A stretch of DNA of 64,000 nt, from contig CANKZI010000008.1 of the NCBI GenBank assembly GCA_947488595.1, forward strand, positions 1 through 64,000, read 5' to 3'. Below are positions 1 through 7,981 of the stretch, in pieces. How positions within the stretch are numbered: the first letter of the stretch is position 1; each line of letters opens with the position of its first letter. A program made the position numbers and the translations under genes. A model generated the notes under the pieces. It made no database searches. It saw nothing but the letters and a program-made list of their open reading frames with translations, and was not told the origin of the DNA. Origin of the DNA: Flavobacteriaceae bacterium (GTDB lineage Bacteria > Bacteroidota > Bacteroidia > Flavobacteriales > Flavobacteriaceae).

Positions 1-996
1 AATTCGGTCTTCGATAGATTTTGCTGCACGGTAAGTAGCACTTTCTCCAGCGTAGCAGTTTGTTGCCATTTCCGCCAATTTATATCGGATTGCTCCAAAT
101 TGAGCAATTGGTGTATTGAATTGAACACGTTCGTTAGCATATTTTACAGCTCCAGAAGTCACTCGGCGTTGTGCATCCAAACAAGCAGCTGCTAATTTGA
201 TGCGGCCCACATTGAGTGAATTCATTGCGATTTTAAATCCGTTTCCTCTTTCAGAAAGCATATTTTCTACTGGAACTTTGGTTTCATTAAAGAAAACCTG
301 ACGTGTAGAAGAAGCACGGATTCCTAATTTATGCTCTTCTTCGTTCATTGAAATTCCGTTTGCTGGATCATTTTCTACAATAAAACCAGTAATGTTTTTA
401 TCATCGGCAATTCTTGCAAAAACGATGAATACCGAACAGAATCCTGCATTAGAAATCCACATTTTTTGTCCCGTAATCGAATACGTTTTTCCATCTTCAG
501 ATAAAATGGCTTTAGTTTTTCCAGAATTGGCATCACTTCCTGCGCCTGGTTCTGTTAAACAATAAGCACCAAACCACTCACCCGAAGCTAATTTTGGTAC
601 GTATTTTAATTTTTGCTCTTCAGTTCCATACAAAGTAATTGGCATAGTTCCAATTCCGGTATGTGCTCCGAATGCAGTTGAAAAAGAACCTGTTGCGCCA
701 GATATATAGTCACAAACCAGGCAAGTATCAACAAATCCCATTCCCATTCCGCCATAATTTTCAGGAACTGCAACGCTCAAAAATCCCATTTCACCTGCTT
801 TTTTCATACACTCTTCTGTAAAAGCATAATCCTTTTTTTCGAAACGGTCTTTGTTTGGCCAAATTTCTTTATCGACAAATTCTTTTACAGCATCTCGCAT
901 CATGATTTGTTCTGCTGAAAAATCTTCTGGCGTAAAAACGTCTTCACATTTTGTTTCTTTTACTAGGAATTGTCCGCCACGTGTGATATTGCTCAT
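1..996 (-). CDS. fadE: Acyl-CoA dehydrogenase, C-terminus cut off by the window edge
   Basis: FAD-dependent first step of fatty-acid beta-oxidation, oxidising acyl-CoA to trans-2-enoyl-CoA. The frame is open from the ATG at 996 (protein begins MSNITRGGQFLVKET) to base 1, giving 332 residues without a stop. The acyl-CoA dehydrogenase signature LTEPGAGSDAN lies near residues 147-157 and GQKMWISNAGF near 177-187. Relatives in this group are about 600 aa, so roughly the N-terminal half is present. It is the last gene of the marR-fadN-fadA-(four-helix protein)-fadE string. B. subtilis uses the same N-A-E order in fadNAE, which supports the assignment. The symbol rests on family and order; substrate chain length cannot be read from the sequence. 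Confidence 0.93.
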   Translation of the reverse strand, partial: MSNITRGGQFLVKETKCEDVFTPEDFSAEQIMMRDAVKEFVDKEIWPNKDRFEKKDYAFTEECMKKAGEMGFLSVAVPENYGGMGMGFVDTCLVCDYISGATGSFSTAFGAHTGIGTMPITLYGTEEQKLKYVPKLASGEWFGAYCLTEPGAGSDANSGKTKAILSEDGKTYSITGQKMWISNAGFCSVFIVFARIADDKNITGFIVENDPANGISMNEEEHKLGIRASSTRQVFFNETKVPVENMLSERGNGFKIAMNSLNVGRIKLAAACLDAQRRVTSGAVKYANERVQFNTPIAQFGAIRYKLAEMATNCYAGESATYRAAKSIEDRI

Positions 997-1006
997 TTTT
1001 ATTTTT

Positions 1007-1041
1007 TTAAGAGAAAAAGAAGAAAGAAACAAGAAAAAAGA
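1007..1041. repeat. Heptamer-period repeat arm, downstream side of the four-helix-bundle gene
   Basis: Plus-strand purine tract in which AAGA recurs about every 7 bases, starting one base past the stop of the 1042-1395 gene. In the mRNA it reads as a pyrimidine arm (TCTT every 7 nt). It can pair with the purine arm at 1400-1441: one stretch gives about 18 bp with one mismatch and two G-U pairs, for example CUUGUUUCUU against AAGAAGCAAG. The two arms therefore bracket the gene. Confidence 0.7.
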
Positions 1042-1395
1042 TTAAACTTCCAATTTACTGATAAAACCAGTTGTCATTTTTTGGAATTCAATAATCTTAT
1101 TTTCTATTTCTATCGTTTTTTCGCCGGTTATATACTTATTTTGATTAGCTATTAATAATTGTGTTTGTAATTCAAATGATGAACCTAAGCTTATATTTAA
1201 ATAATGTTTAAAGTGAATATTTCCTCTATTTGATCCTTCAGCTATATTTGAAGGCATTGAAACAGCAGCTTTATTCATTTGACTTACCAAACCATAAACT
1301 TCATTCTTTGGAAACTCTAAACATATTTTGTGAATATCTGAGGTAATTTCCATCGATAAAATCCAAATTTTTAGATTTTTAAAGTTATGTTTCAT
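1042..1395 (-). CDS. Four-helix bundle protein (S23 / 23S rRNA IVS family)
   Basis: 117 aa, a normal length for the TIGR02436 four-helix bundle family, which is encoded in 23S rRNA intervening sequences and found free-standing in many Bacteroidota. Supporting features are the N-terminal FKNLKIWILSMEITSDIHKI helix, a central VSQMNKAAVSMPSNIAEGSN (the family's typical A-x-S-x-P-x-N-I-A-E-G core, about residues 39-58) and an F-x-x-Y-L-x-I-S-x-G-S-x-x-E-L-x-T-x-L segment near 63-81. No biochemical function is established; the related Avd protein of diversity-generating retroelements binds nucleic acid. The gene is wedged between fadA and fadE, which are otherwise a conserved pair. It is bracketed by inverted 7-base-period repeats, with only 4 nt between the upstream repeat and the ATG. 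This suggests a passenger inserted into the operon. Confidence 0.88.
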   Translation of the reverse strand: MKHNFKNLKIWILSMEITSDIHKICLEFPKNEVYGLVSQMNKAAVSMPSNIAEGSNRGNIHFKHYLNISLGSSFELQTQLLIANQNKYITGEKTIEIENKIIEFQKMTTGFISKLEV

Positions 1396-1399
1396 AAGT

Positions 1400-1441
1400 C
1401 TTGCTTCTTGCTTCTTGCTTCTTGCCTCTCGCCTCTTGCTT
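1400..1441. repeat. Six tandem 7-bp repeats (CTTGCTT) directly upstream of the four-helix gene
   Basis: Exactly six 7-bp units on the plus strand: CTTGCTT three times, then CTTGCCT, CTCGCCT and CTTGCTT. In the mRNA they read as purine-rich AAGCAAG units. The array fills most of the 53-nt gap between the fadA stop (1449) and the start codon at 1395, so it occupies the ribosome-binding region of the four-helix gene. It is the upstream, most regular arm of an inverted pair with 1007-1041. A change in copy number would alter leader length by 7 nt without touching a reading frame. Confidence 0.9.
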
Positions 1442-1448
1442 CTTTAAT

Positions 1449-2630
1449 CTATAATATCTCAAAAACCCCGGCACTTCCTTGTCCAGTTCCAACGCACATA
1501 CTAACAATTCCGTATTTATCTCCGCGGCGTTTCATTTCGTCAAACAACTGTACCGATAATTTTGCACCTGTACAACCTAATGGATGACCTAATGCAATGG
1601 CACCACCATTAACATTTATTATATCAGGATTTAAATTAAGTTCACGAGTTACCGCTAATGCTTGAGATGCAAAAGCTTCGTTTAATTCAATTAATCCGAT
1701 ATCATTTAATGATAAACCTGCTTGCTTTAATGCTTTTGGAATCGCTTTTACGGGTCCTATTCCCATAATTCGTGGTTCTACACCAGCAGAAGCGAAATTT
1801 ACTAATCTGGCAATCGGTTGAATATTTAATTCTTTTACCATTTCTTCACTCATGATTAGTACAAACGCAGCACCATCACTCATTTGCGAAGCATTTCCAG
1901 CGGTTACGCTTCCGTCTGCAGCGAAAACGGGACGTAATTTACTTAATGCGGCGATATTGGTATCGGCTCTTGGGCCTTCATCTTTGCTTACTATGTATGA
2001 TTTAGTTTCCTTTTTACCATTTTCATTAATGAAAGTCTGCTCCACGGTAATAGGAACAATTTGTTTGTCAAATTTACCTTCGGCTTGGGCTTTTAAAGCT
2101 TTTTGATGTGAATTAAAAGCAAATTCATCTTGATCTTCACGAGAAATATTGAATTGTTTGGCAACGGCTTCTGCGGTTAATCCCATGCCCCAATAATAAT
2201 CTTCGTTTCCATTTTTTGCCACAGCGTAATCGGGCGTTGGTTTATATCCTCCCATTGGGATAAAACTCATGCTTTCTGCTCCGCCTGCAATGATACAATC
2301 TGCCATTCCGCTTTGGATTTTAGCGGTAGCCATTCCAATGGTTTCGAGTCCAGAAGCACAATATCTGTTTACTGTAACTCCAGGAACATCGGTTACTTTC
2401 AATCCCATTAGGGAAATTAATCGTCCCACATTTAAACCTTGCTCTGCTTCTGGCATAGCGTTTCCAACCATAACATCGTCGATTCTTTTTTTGTCGAAAT
2501 CAGGCAATTCATTCATCAAAAACTGGATGGTTTCGGCAGCTAATTCGTCAGGTCTTTTAAATCTAAAAACTCCTTTTGGAGCTTTTCCAACGGCCGTTCT
2601 GTATGCTTTTACTATATATGCTGTTTTCAT
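1449..2630 (-). CDS. fadA: Acetyl-CoA C-acyltransferase (thiolase)
   Basis: 393 aa with the ATG at 2630 (MKTAYIVKAYRTAVGKAPKG). An in-frame ATG 42 bases upstream would add a non-conserved extension that lies in the repeat region, so it was rejected. Catalyses the last beta-oxidation step, releasing acetyl-CoA from 3-ketoacyl-CoA. The acyl-accepting cysteine is in NRYCASGLETIGM (Cys91), the histidine in GGAIALGHPLGCTGA and the second cysteine in CVGTGQGSAGVFEIL (Cys379), all in standard positions. It is co-transcribed with fadN upstream and fadE downstream, and together they would form a complete cycle. Thiolase II enzymes share this layout, so biosynthetic thiolase is the only alternative, and the neighbours argue against it. 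Confidence 0.95.
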   Translation of the reverse strand: MKTAYIVKAYRTAVGKAPKGVFRFKRPDELAAETIQFLMNELPDFDKKRIDDVMVGNAMPEAEQGLNVGRLISLMGLKVTDVPGVTVNRYCASGLETIGMATAKIQSGMADCIIAGGAESMSFIPMGGYKPTPDYAVAKNGNEDYYWGMGLTAEAVAKQFNISREDQDEFAFNSHQKALKAQAEGKFDKQIVPITVEQTFINENGKKETKSYIVSKDEGPRADTNIAALSKLRPVFAADGSVTAGNASQMSDGAAFVLIMSEEMVKELNIQPIARLVNFASAGVEPRIMGIGPVKAIPKALKQAGLSLNDIGLIELNEAFASQALAVTRELNLNPDIINVNGGAIALGHPLGCTGAKLSVQLFDEMKRRGDKYGIVSMCVGTGQGSAGVFEIL

Positions 2631-2644
2631 TTTTCTTATTTTTG

Positions 2645-2715
2645 AGAGGAAAGAAGCAAGAATTAAGAACACTCCGTTAAAAGACGGTTTCTATCTTTCT
2701 TCTTTCTTCTTGTTT
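2645..2715. repeat. Inverted pair of heptamer-period repeat arms (fadN-fadA gap)
   Basis: Between the fadN stop (2716) and the fadA start (2630). On the plus strand a purine arm with AAGAA every 7 bases (about 2645-2668) is followed by a short central inverted repeat (CCGT/ACGG) and a pyrimidine arm with TTCT every 7 bases (about 2692-2715). The arms are partly complementary, for example AAGAAG and AAGAA blocks in register with isolated mismatches. The layout matches the pair around the four-helix gene, but without a gene inside. Confidence 0.65.
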
Positions 2716-5106
2716 CTAATTTCTCAACGGTTTCCCTTTTGTCAACATAAACTGAATTCTTTCCAATGTTTTTCGCTCCGTACACAAACTTAAGAAGGCT
2801 TCTCGTTCTAAATCCAATAAATATTGTTCACTCACTAAAGTTGGTTCTGATAAATCGCCTCCAGCCATCACATAAGCCAATTTGTTGGCAATTTTCAAAT
2901 CGTGTTCTGAAATGTATTTTCCAGCGACCATCTGATTTGTTCCGACTAAAAACATTCCCAGCGCTTGCTTTCCAAGGACTTTTACATCCGTGCGTTGAAT
3001 AGGTTGAGTATAGCCTTGTTCTGCCATTTGCAATGCGATTTGCTTGGCTACTGCAATTTGACGGTCTTTGTTTACGACTACAATATCTTTTCCTTTTTGT
3101 AAAACACCAGTATCAAAAGCTTCATATGCCGATGTAGAGACTTTTGCCATTGCAACGGTTAAGAAATATTCTTGCAAAACATTCAATTCAACATCATTTT
3201 TATGGAACAAATCGGAAGCGCGTAATGCCATTTCTTTTGATCCACCACCTCCAGGAATTACTCCAACACCAAACTCAACTAAACCAATATAACTTTCTGC
3301 TGCAGCAACCACTCTGTCTGCGTGCATGGTCATTTCGCAACCGCCACCCAATGTCATTCCGTGTGGTGCCACAATCACTGGAGTGGAAGAATAGCGAACA
3401 CGCATCATGGTATCCTGAAAATATTTGATTGCCATGTTTAACTCTTCGTATTCTTGCTCGACTGCCATCATAAAAATCATTCCAATATTGGCACCGACGG
3501 TAAAATTGGCTCCTTGATTTCCGATAACCAATCCATTGTATTCTTTTTCGGCTAAATCAATTCCTTTATTAATTGCAGCTAAAACATCACCACCGATGGT
3601 ATTCATTTTGCTTTGGAATTCTATGTTTAAAATACCATCGCCTAAATCCTGAATAATAGCTCCAGAATTGCTCCACACTTTTTTGCTTTCACGAATATTG
3701 TTTAAGATGATGAAACTATCTTGTCCGGGAACTTTTGTCGGCACTTTATTCGGAATGTTGTAGTAATAAGTAGCACCTTCTTTTACAGCATAAAAACTTG
3801 TAGTTCCCGAAGCTAGCATTTCGTTAACCCAAGCTGCTGGCTTGTAACCTTCTGCTTTCATCAACTCGATTCCTTTTTCAACCCCGATGGCATCCCAAAT
3901 TTCGAACGGCCCATTTTCCCATCCGAAACCTGCTTTCATGGCATCATCAATTTTGTATAATTCATCTGATATTTCAGGAATTCTATTGGAAACATATGCA
4001 AACATTGACGAGAACGATTTTCGGTAGAATTCGCCAGCTTTGTCATTTCCTTGCACTAAAATTTTAAATCTGTTGATTGGTTTGTCAATGGTTTTAGTCA
4101 ATTCTAAAGTTGCGAAATTTGCTTTCTTCGCTGCTCTATATTCTAAAGTGTCTAAATCTAAAGTTAGGATTTCTTTGCCTTCTTTTTTGTAAAAGCCTTG
4201 ACCTGTTTTGCTTCCCAACCATTTTTTTTCCATCATTTTATTGATGAATGTCGGTAGTTTAAACAATTCATGTGCTTCGTCATTGGGACAATTTTCATAA
4301 ATTCCGTTAGCAACGTGCACCAATGTATCTAATCCTACAACGTCTACGGTTCTGAATGTAGCAGATTTCGGACGACCAATAACTGGACCAGTCAGCTTAT
4401 CTACTTCTTCAATGGTCAAGCCCATTTCGGTAACCAGGTGAAACAAACTCTGAATGCCGAAGATCCCAATTCTGTTTCCTATAAATGCCGGAGTATCTTT
4501 GGCAACAACCGATGTTTTTCCGAGAAATTGAGAACCATAGTTGGTTAAGAAATCTAAAACTTCTGCAGAAGTTTGTGGCCCTGGAATGATTTCGAATAGT
4601 TTGAGATAACGCGCTGGATTAAAAAAATGCGTTCCACAAAAATGTTGCTGGAAATCACCACTACGTCCTTCACTCATGAATTTTATCGGAATACCAGAAG
4701 TATTTGAGGTTACCAATGTTCCTGGTTTTCTGTATTTTTCGATTTGTTCAAAAACCAATTTCTTGATATCCAATCGTTCTACCACTACTTCGATAATCCA
4801 ATCGTAACCGGCAATTTTAGCCATGTCATCGGTTGTATTTCCGGTTGTAATTCGGCTTGCGAATTTTTGACTGTAAATAGGCGACGGGCTACTTTTTAAA
4901 GCATTCGCTAAATGACTGTTGACCAATCGGTTGCGGACAATTTTTGATTCTAACGTTAGTCCCTTCTTTTCTTCGATTTCGTCTAGTGCATTTGGAACAA
5001 TATCCAAAAGCAATACTTCCAATCCGATGTTGGCAAAATGGCATGCAATTCCCGAACCCATGATTCCGGATCCAATTACTGCCACTTTCTTGATTAATCT
5101 TTTCAT
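2716..5106 (-). CDS. fadN: 3-hydroxyacyl-CoA dehydrogenase / enoyl-CoA hydratase fusion
   Basis: 796 aa bifunctional enzyme for the middle two steps of beta-oxidation (hydration of enoyl-CoA, NAD-dependent oxidation of 3-hydroxyacyl-CoA). The N-terminal Rossmann motif VAVIGSGIMGSGIACHFA (residues 8-25) and the 3HCDH domains come first. The crotonase domain is C-terminal, with VIVAPHGMTLGGGCEMTMHA (oxyanion-hole region) and the downstream VEFGVGVIPGGGG carrying the catalytic Glu. This order is the reverse of E. coli FadB and matches B. subtilis FadN (about 790 aa). Here too it is followed by fadA and fadE. The marR gene lies 99 nt upstream on the same strand, with an inverted repeat pair in the gap. 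Confidence 0.94.
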   Translation of the reverse strand: MKRLIKKVAVIGSGIMGSGIACHFANIGLEVLLLDIVPNALDEIEEKKGLTLESKIVRNRLVNSHLANALKSSPSPIYSQKFASRITTGNTTDDMAKIAGYDWIIEVVVERLDIKKLVFEQIEKYRKPGTLVTSNTSGIPIKFMSEGRSGDFQQHFCGTHFFNPARYLKLFEIIPGPQTSAEVLDFLTNYGSQFLGKTSVVAKDTPAFIGNRIGIFGIQSLFHLVTEMGLTIEEVDKLTGPVIGRPKSATFRTVDVVGLDTLVHVANGIYENCPNDEAHELFKLPTFINKMMEKKWLGSKTGQGFYKKEGKEILTLDLDTLEYRAAKKANFATLELTKTIDKPINRFKILVQGNDKAGEFYRKSFSSMFAYVSNRIPEISDELYKIDDAMKAGFGWENGPFEIWDAIGVEKGIELMKAEGYKPAAWVNEMLASGTTSFYAVKEGATYYYNIPNKVPTKVPGQDSFIILNNIRESKKVWSNSGAIIQDLGDGILNIEFQSKMNTIGGDVLAAINKGIDLAEKEYNGLVIGNQGANFTVGANIGMIFMMAVEQEYEELNMAIKYFQDTMMRVRYSSTPVIVAPHGMTLGGGCEMTMHADRVVAAAESYIGLVEFGVGVIPGGGGSKEMALRASDLFHKNDVELNVLQEYFLTVAMAKVSTSAYEAFDTGVLQKGKDIVVVNKDRQIAVAKQIALQMAEQGYTQPIQRTDVKVLGKQALGMFLVGTNQMVAGKYISEHDLKIANKLAYVMAGGDLSEPTLVSEQYLLDLEREAFLSLCTERKTLERIQFMLTKGKPLRN

Positions 5107-5129
5107 GTTTTGTTAATAGTTTTTTTGAA

Positions 5130-5205
5130 GCACGAGTCGAGATGTAAGAGCCAAGACCCTTAATTGCAAACAGTTTTCTTTCTTCTTGTTTCTTACCTCT
5201 ATTTT
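5130..5205. repeat. Inverted pair of heptamer-period repeat arms (marR-fadN gap)
   Basis: On the plus strand a degenerate purine arm (AGA every 7 bases, about 5134-5158) is followed by a pyrimidine arm (CTT every 7 bases, about 5180-5205) that ends at the marR stop codon (5206). Aligning one arm with the reverse complement of the other gives about 13 of 16 matches, including GTAAGA and CAAGA blocks. It is the third member of the family in this operon and the most decayed. Confidence 0.55.
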
Positions 5206-5637
5206 CTAGAAAATCTTTTTCTCAGCAATCAAATCGTTTATAATCTCAGTAACTTCGATAAAATTTTTCAATTTCTCTTCTGATATTTTTTTGCGAATAC
5301 TTTCATTAAATTTAAGGACAGTTTCTTTTGATTGTGCTCTCATTTCTTTTCCGAAATCAGTCAAAAAAATTAAAACACCGCGACCATCTTCGGGATTTTT
5401 CTGTCTCGTAATTAAACCTTTTTCTTCCAGTGTTTTTAGCGTTCTTGTTAATGAAGTAGCTTCCATACCCATTCGTGAACTTATTTTTGTTGACGGTGTG
5501 CCTTCTTCCTTATCGATACTTAATAATGCAAAACCAATTGCCATTGAACCATTAAATTTTGAGGCTTCTTCATTGTACATCCTAGCAACGGCTTGCCAAG
5601 TTGCCCGTAAAATATAATCTAATGTTTTTTCTTTCAT
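5206..5637 (-). CDS. MarR-family transcriptional regulator
   Basis: 143 aa winged-helix regulator, a normal MarR length. The DNA-binding part is readable as ISSRMGMEATSLTRTLKTLEEKGLITRQKNPEDGRGVLIFLTDFGKEM (residues 64-111): recognition helix followed by the wing with D-G-R. It is first in the fadN-fadA-fadE string, so it is probably a repressor of its own operon released by an acyl-CoA or fatty acid; that is inference. B. subtilis controls fadNAE with a TetR protein (FadR), so the regulator class differs. A perfect palindrome lies just upstream at its promoter. Confidence 0.9.
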   Translation of the reverse strand: MKEKTLDYILRATWQAVARMYNEEASKFNGSMAIGFALLSIDKEEGTPSTKISSRMGMEATSLTRTLKTLEEKGLITRQKNPEDGRGVLIFLTDFGKEMRAQSKETVLKFNESIRKKISEEKLKNFIEVTEIINDLIAEKKIF

Positions 5638-6060
5638 ATTCGTAAATACGTTGCACTAAAACGATTTGGTTTGAAATTCAAAGATAAACAAAATTTATTA
5701 TGCACGCATAGTATTTAATTTGTTTTTTTTTCTTGATTGAAAATGGAGTACGAAAGGTTTTGCTTTAGCATTTTCAGAAAAAATATTGTAGTGCAAATAT
5801 TCTAACTATGAATTAGGTTTAGGATTTTGGAGCTTTTTTTGCGAATAAATCATTATCAACTAAATATGACTTCAATAAAACAAGTCATTGATTTAAAAAT
5901 CTACGCTATTCGTCTTTATCAGCATTTTTTGCTAGATTAAAAAAAAAATATTTTAAAATACTGTAAGTAAGCAATTAATTTGCTTCTTTAAAGTAAGCAT
6001 AAATTACAATTAAAATACGAGTAGTCAAAACTATAAAAACTGTTCAGATTTGTGATTCAT
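5638..6060. other. 423-bp intergenic region between marR and the acyl-CoA ligase gene
   Basis: AT-rich and without a convincing ORF. It holds the marR promoter and palindrome near 5679-5710. Further out is a nested inverted repeat: ATGACTT at 5866-5872 with AAGTCAT at 5882-5888, and weaker outer arms AAATCA at 5847-5852 with TGATTT at 5889-5894. No T-tract terminator was seen for the ligase gene that ends at 6061. Confidence 0.6.
5679..5710 (-). promoter_or_regulatory. marR/fad operon promoter box with 12-bp palindrome
   Basis: Minus-strand TATCTTTG (5679-5686) fits the Bacteroidota -7 box TAnnTTTG; no good TTTG -33 box is visible. Just upstream, at 5699-5710, is TATGCACGCATA: 5-bp perfect arms with a 2-bp centre, between where -7 and -33 would sit. 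A bound MarR dimer there would block the polymerase, so this is a plausible autoregulatory operator. Confidence 0.5.
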
Positions 6061-7839
6061 TTAGTTACCTTCATAAATTTTATGAAACAAGTTCAAGTAT
6101 TTTTCCATCACCACTTTGCGTTTCAATTTCATTGTAGGTGTAAGATGCCCGCCATCAACTGACCAAACATCTGGTGTTAACTCAAATCGTTTGATTTTTT
6201 CCCAGTTGCCAAATTTTTCATTTACCATATCAATTTCTTTTTGAATGCGTTCGATGAGTTGGTGGTTTGAACAAATTGAGTCATAAGATTCGCCCAAATT
6301 GATTTTATGGATATTCGCCCATTCTTTTACAAATTCAAAATTTGGCTGAATAAAAGCCGCGGGCATTTTTTGACCATCGCCAATAACCATAATTTGACCG
6401 ATAAAACGCGATTGTTTCATAGCATTTTCAAGTAGTTGCGGCGCAATATATTTGCCTCCCGATGTTTTGAACATCTCTTTTTTGCGATCCGTAATTTTTA
6501 AAAATCCTTCGCTATCAATTTCGCCGATGTCTCCAGTATGAAAATAGTCATCTACGATTGCTTCTTTTGTTAATACTTCGTCCTTATAATAACCCATCAT
6601 TACATTTGGGCCTTTACAAAGAATTTCGCCATCTGCAGCAATTTTAACGGTTACATTATCAATCATTCTGCCGACAGTTCCAATTTTAAAACCGCGATTG
6701 CGCATGTCGTTGACTGCAATTACCGGCGAGGTTTCAGACAAGCCGTAGCCTTCCATAATATTGATTTCTGCAGCAGCAAAAATCCTTGCCAATCGGGGTT
6801 GCAATGCTGCACTTCCGTTAACTATTAAATCTAATTTTCCGCCTAAGCCGGCTTTCCATTTACTAAAAATTAACTTTCTAGCAAGCTTTAGTTCCAACTC
6901 ATATAAAAAACCATTGGCACCATAAGGCTCATATTTTAAGCCTATATCAATAGCCCAAAAGAACAATTTTCTTTTAATTCCAGTAAGTTCAGAACCTTTT
7001 GCAATGATTTTTTCATATACTTTTTCAATCAATCTCGGAACACCAGTCATTACGGTTGGACTCACTTCTTTGATGTTATCGGAAATTTTTTCGATGGATT
7101 CGCCAAAATAAATCGAACAACCATAAAACTGATAAATATAAGTGACCATTCTTTCATAAATGTGACAGATTGGCAAGAAACTCAAAGCGCGACTTTTGCC
7201 TTCTTCAAACGGAATTCTGTTTGCCGAGTCCAAAACATTAGAAACGATATTATTGTGCGAAAGCATTACTCCTTTAGGTTTTCCGGTGGTGCCCGAAGTA
7301 TAGATAATTGTTGCTAAATCCAAAGCACGAACTGCACTTTTGCGATCCTCAACTACGTCTTGGTTGCTTTGGTCTTTGCCTAAATCGTGCAATTCTGACC
7401 AATTTTGACATCCTTCAATCGGATTAAATGAATAAATGGCTTTTAGTTTAGGAACATTGTGCTTGATGGCATTTACTTTTTTAAGCACTTCCTCATCAGA
7501 AACGATACAATAAATGGCTTCAGAATGATTTAAAATATATTGATAATCTTCCTCGGAAATGGTTGGATAAATAGGAATATTTTGAGCACCAAGCTGTAAA
7601 ATACCAATATCCATTATGTGCCATTCGGTTCTATTATTGGAAGAAATGACTGCAATTTTATCGTTTTTTTGAATGCCTAAACGCAACAAAGCCCTCGAGA
7701 TGGTATTGGCTTTGTCGACATATTCTTGGGTAGAAGTCTTTATCCATTCGCCATTTTGCTTCGTAACCAAAGCGTCTGCAATATTATATTTTTGGAGTTG
7801 GTGGTACGGAAAGTCAAAAAGGCGGGTGATTGTATTCAT
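6061..7839 (-). CDS. fadD: Long-chain acyl-CoA synthetase (AMP-binding)
   Basis: 592 aa, the size of the COG1022/FAA1-type long-chain fatty acid-CoA ligases. It activates free fatty acids with ATP and CoA to acyl-CoA, feeding the beta-oxidation operon next to it. Adenylate-forming motifs are present: TIIYTSGTTGKPKGVMLSHN (phosphate loop, about residues 176-195), GYGLSETSPV (A5) and YFHTGDIGEIDSEGFLKITD with the KKEMFKTSGGKYI hinge. The C-terminal lysine region TPTMKLKRKVV is also present. No signal peptide. It is a separate transcription unit from the fad operon (423-bp gap) but on the same strand. Confidence 0.93.
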   Translation of the reverse strand: MNTITRLFDFPYHQLQKYNIADALVTKQNGEWIKTSTQEYVDKANTISRALLRLGIQKNDKIAVISSNNRTEWHIMDIGILQLGAQNIPIYPTISEEDYQYILNHSEAIYCIVSDEEVLKKVNAIKHNVPKLKAIYSFNPIEGCQNWSELHDLGKDQSNQDVVEDRKSAVRALDLATIIYTSGTTGKPKGVMLSHNNIVSNVLDSANRIPFEEGKSRALSFLPICHIYERMVTYIYQFYGCSIYFGESIEKISDNIKEVSPTVMTGVPRLIEKVYEKIIAKGSELTGIKRKLFFWAIDIGLKYEPYGANGFLYELELKLARKLIFSKWKAGLGGKLDLIVNGSAALQPRLARIFAAAEINIMEGYGLSETSPVIAVNDMRNRGFKIGTVGRMIDNVTVKIAADGEILCKGPNVMMGYYKDEVLTKEAIVDDYFHTGDIGEIDSEGFLKITDRKKEMFKTSGGKYIAPQLLENAMKQSRFIGQIMVIGDGQKMPAAFIQPNFEFVKEWANIHKINLGESYDSICSNHQLIERIQKEIDMVNEKFGNWEKIKRFELTPDVWSVDGGHLTPTMKLKRKVVMEKYLNLFHKIYEGN

Positions 7840-7930
7840 TTTGTTTTGGTCTATTTTAACGCAAATTAATTAATAAAATAGTCATTCACAATAATTATTC
7901 GAAATTTATAATTAATTGTTGCGAAATATG

Positions 7931-7938
7931 TAGTTTTG
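7931..7938 (+). promoter_or_regulatory. -7 box of the LtaS-like sulfatase gene
   Basis: TAGTTTTG matches TAnnTTTG. Transcription would start near 7945, only a few bases before the first possible ATG (7952). This favours the later start at 7973 or 7982. No clear TTTG -33 box. Confidence 0.4.
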
Positions 7939-7981
7939 TCGATTACTTTTTATGAATTTTATTTTTTTGTTAATGATCAAA

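Noticed and set aside
851..1155. Two short plus-strand frames over the fadE start and the repeat arm
   Set aside because: Antisense to fadE and low-complexity in the repeat; no protein-like features.
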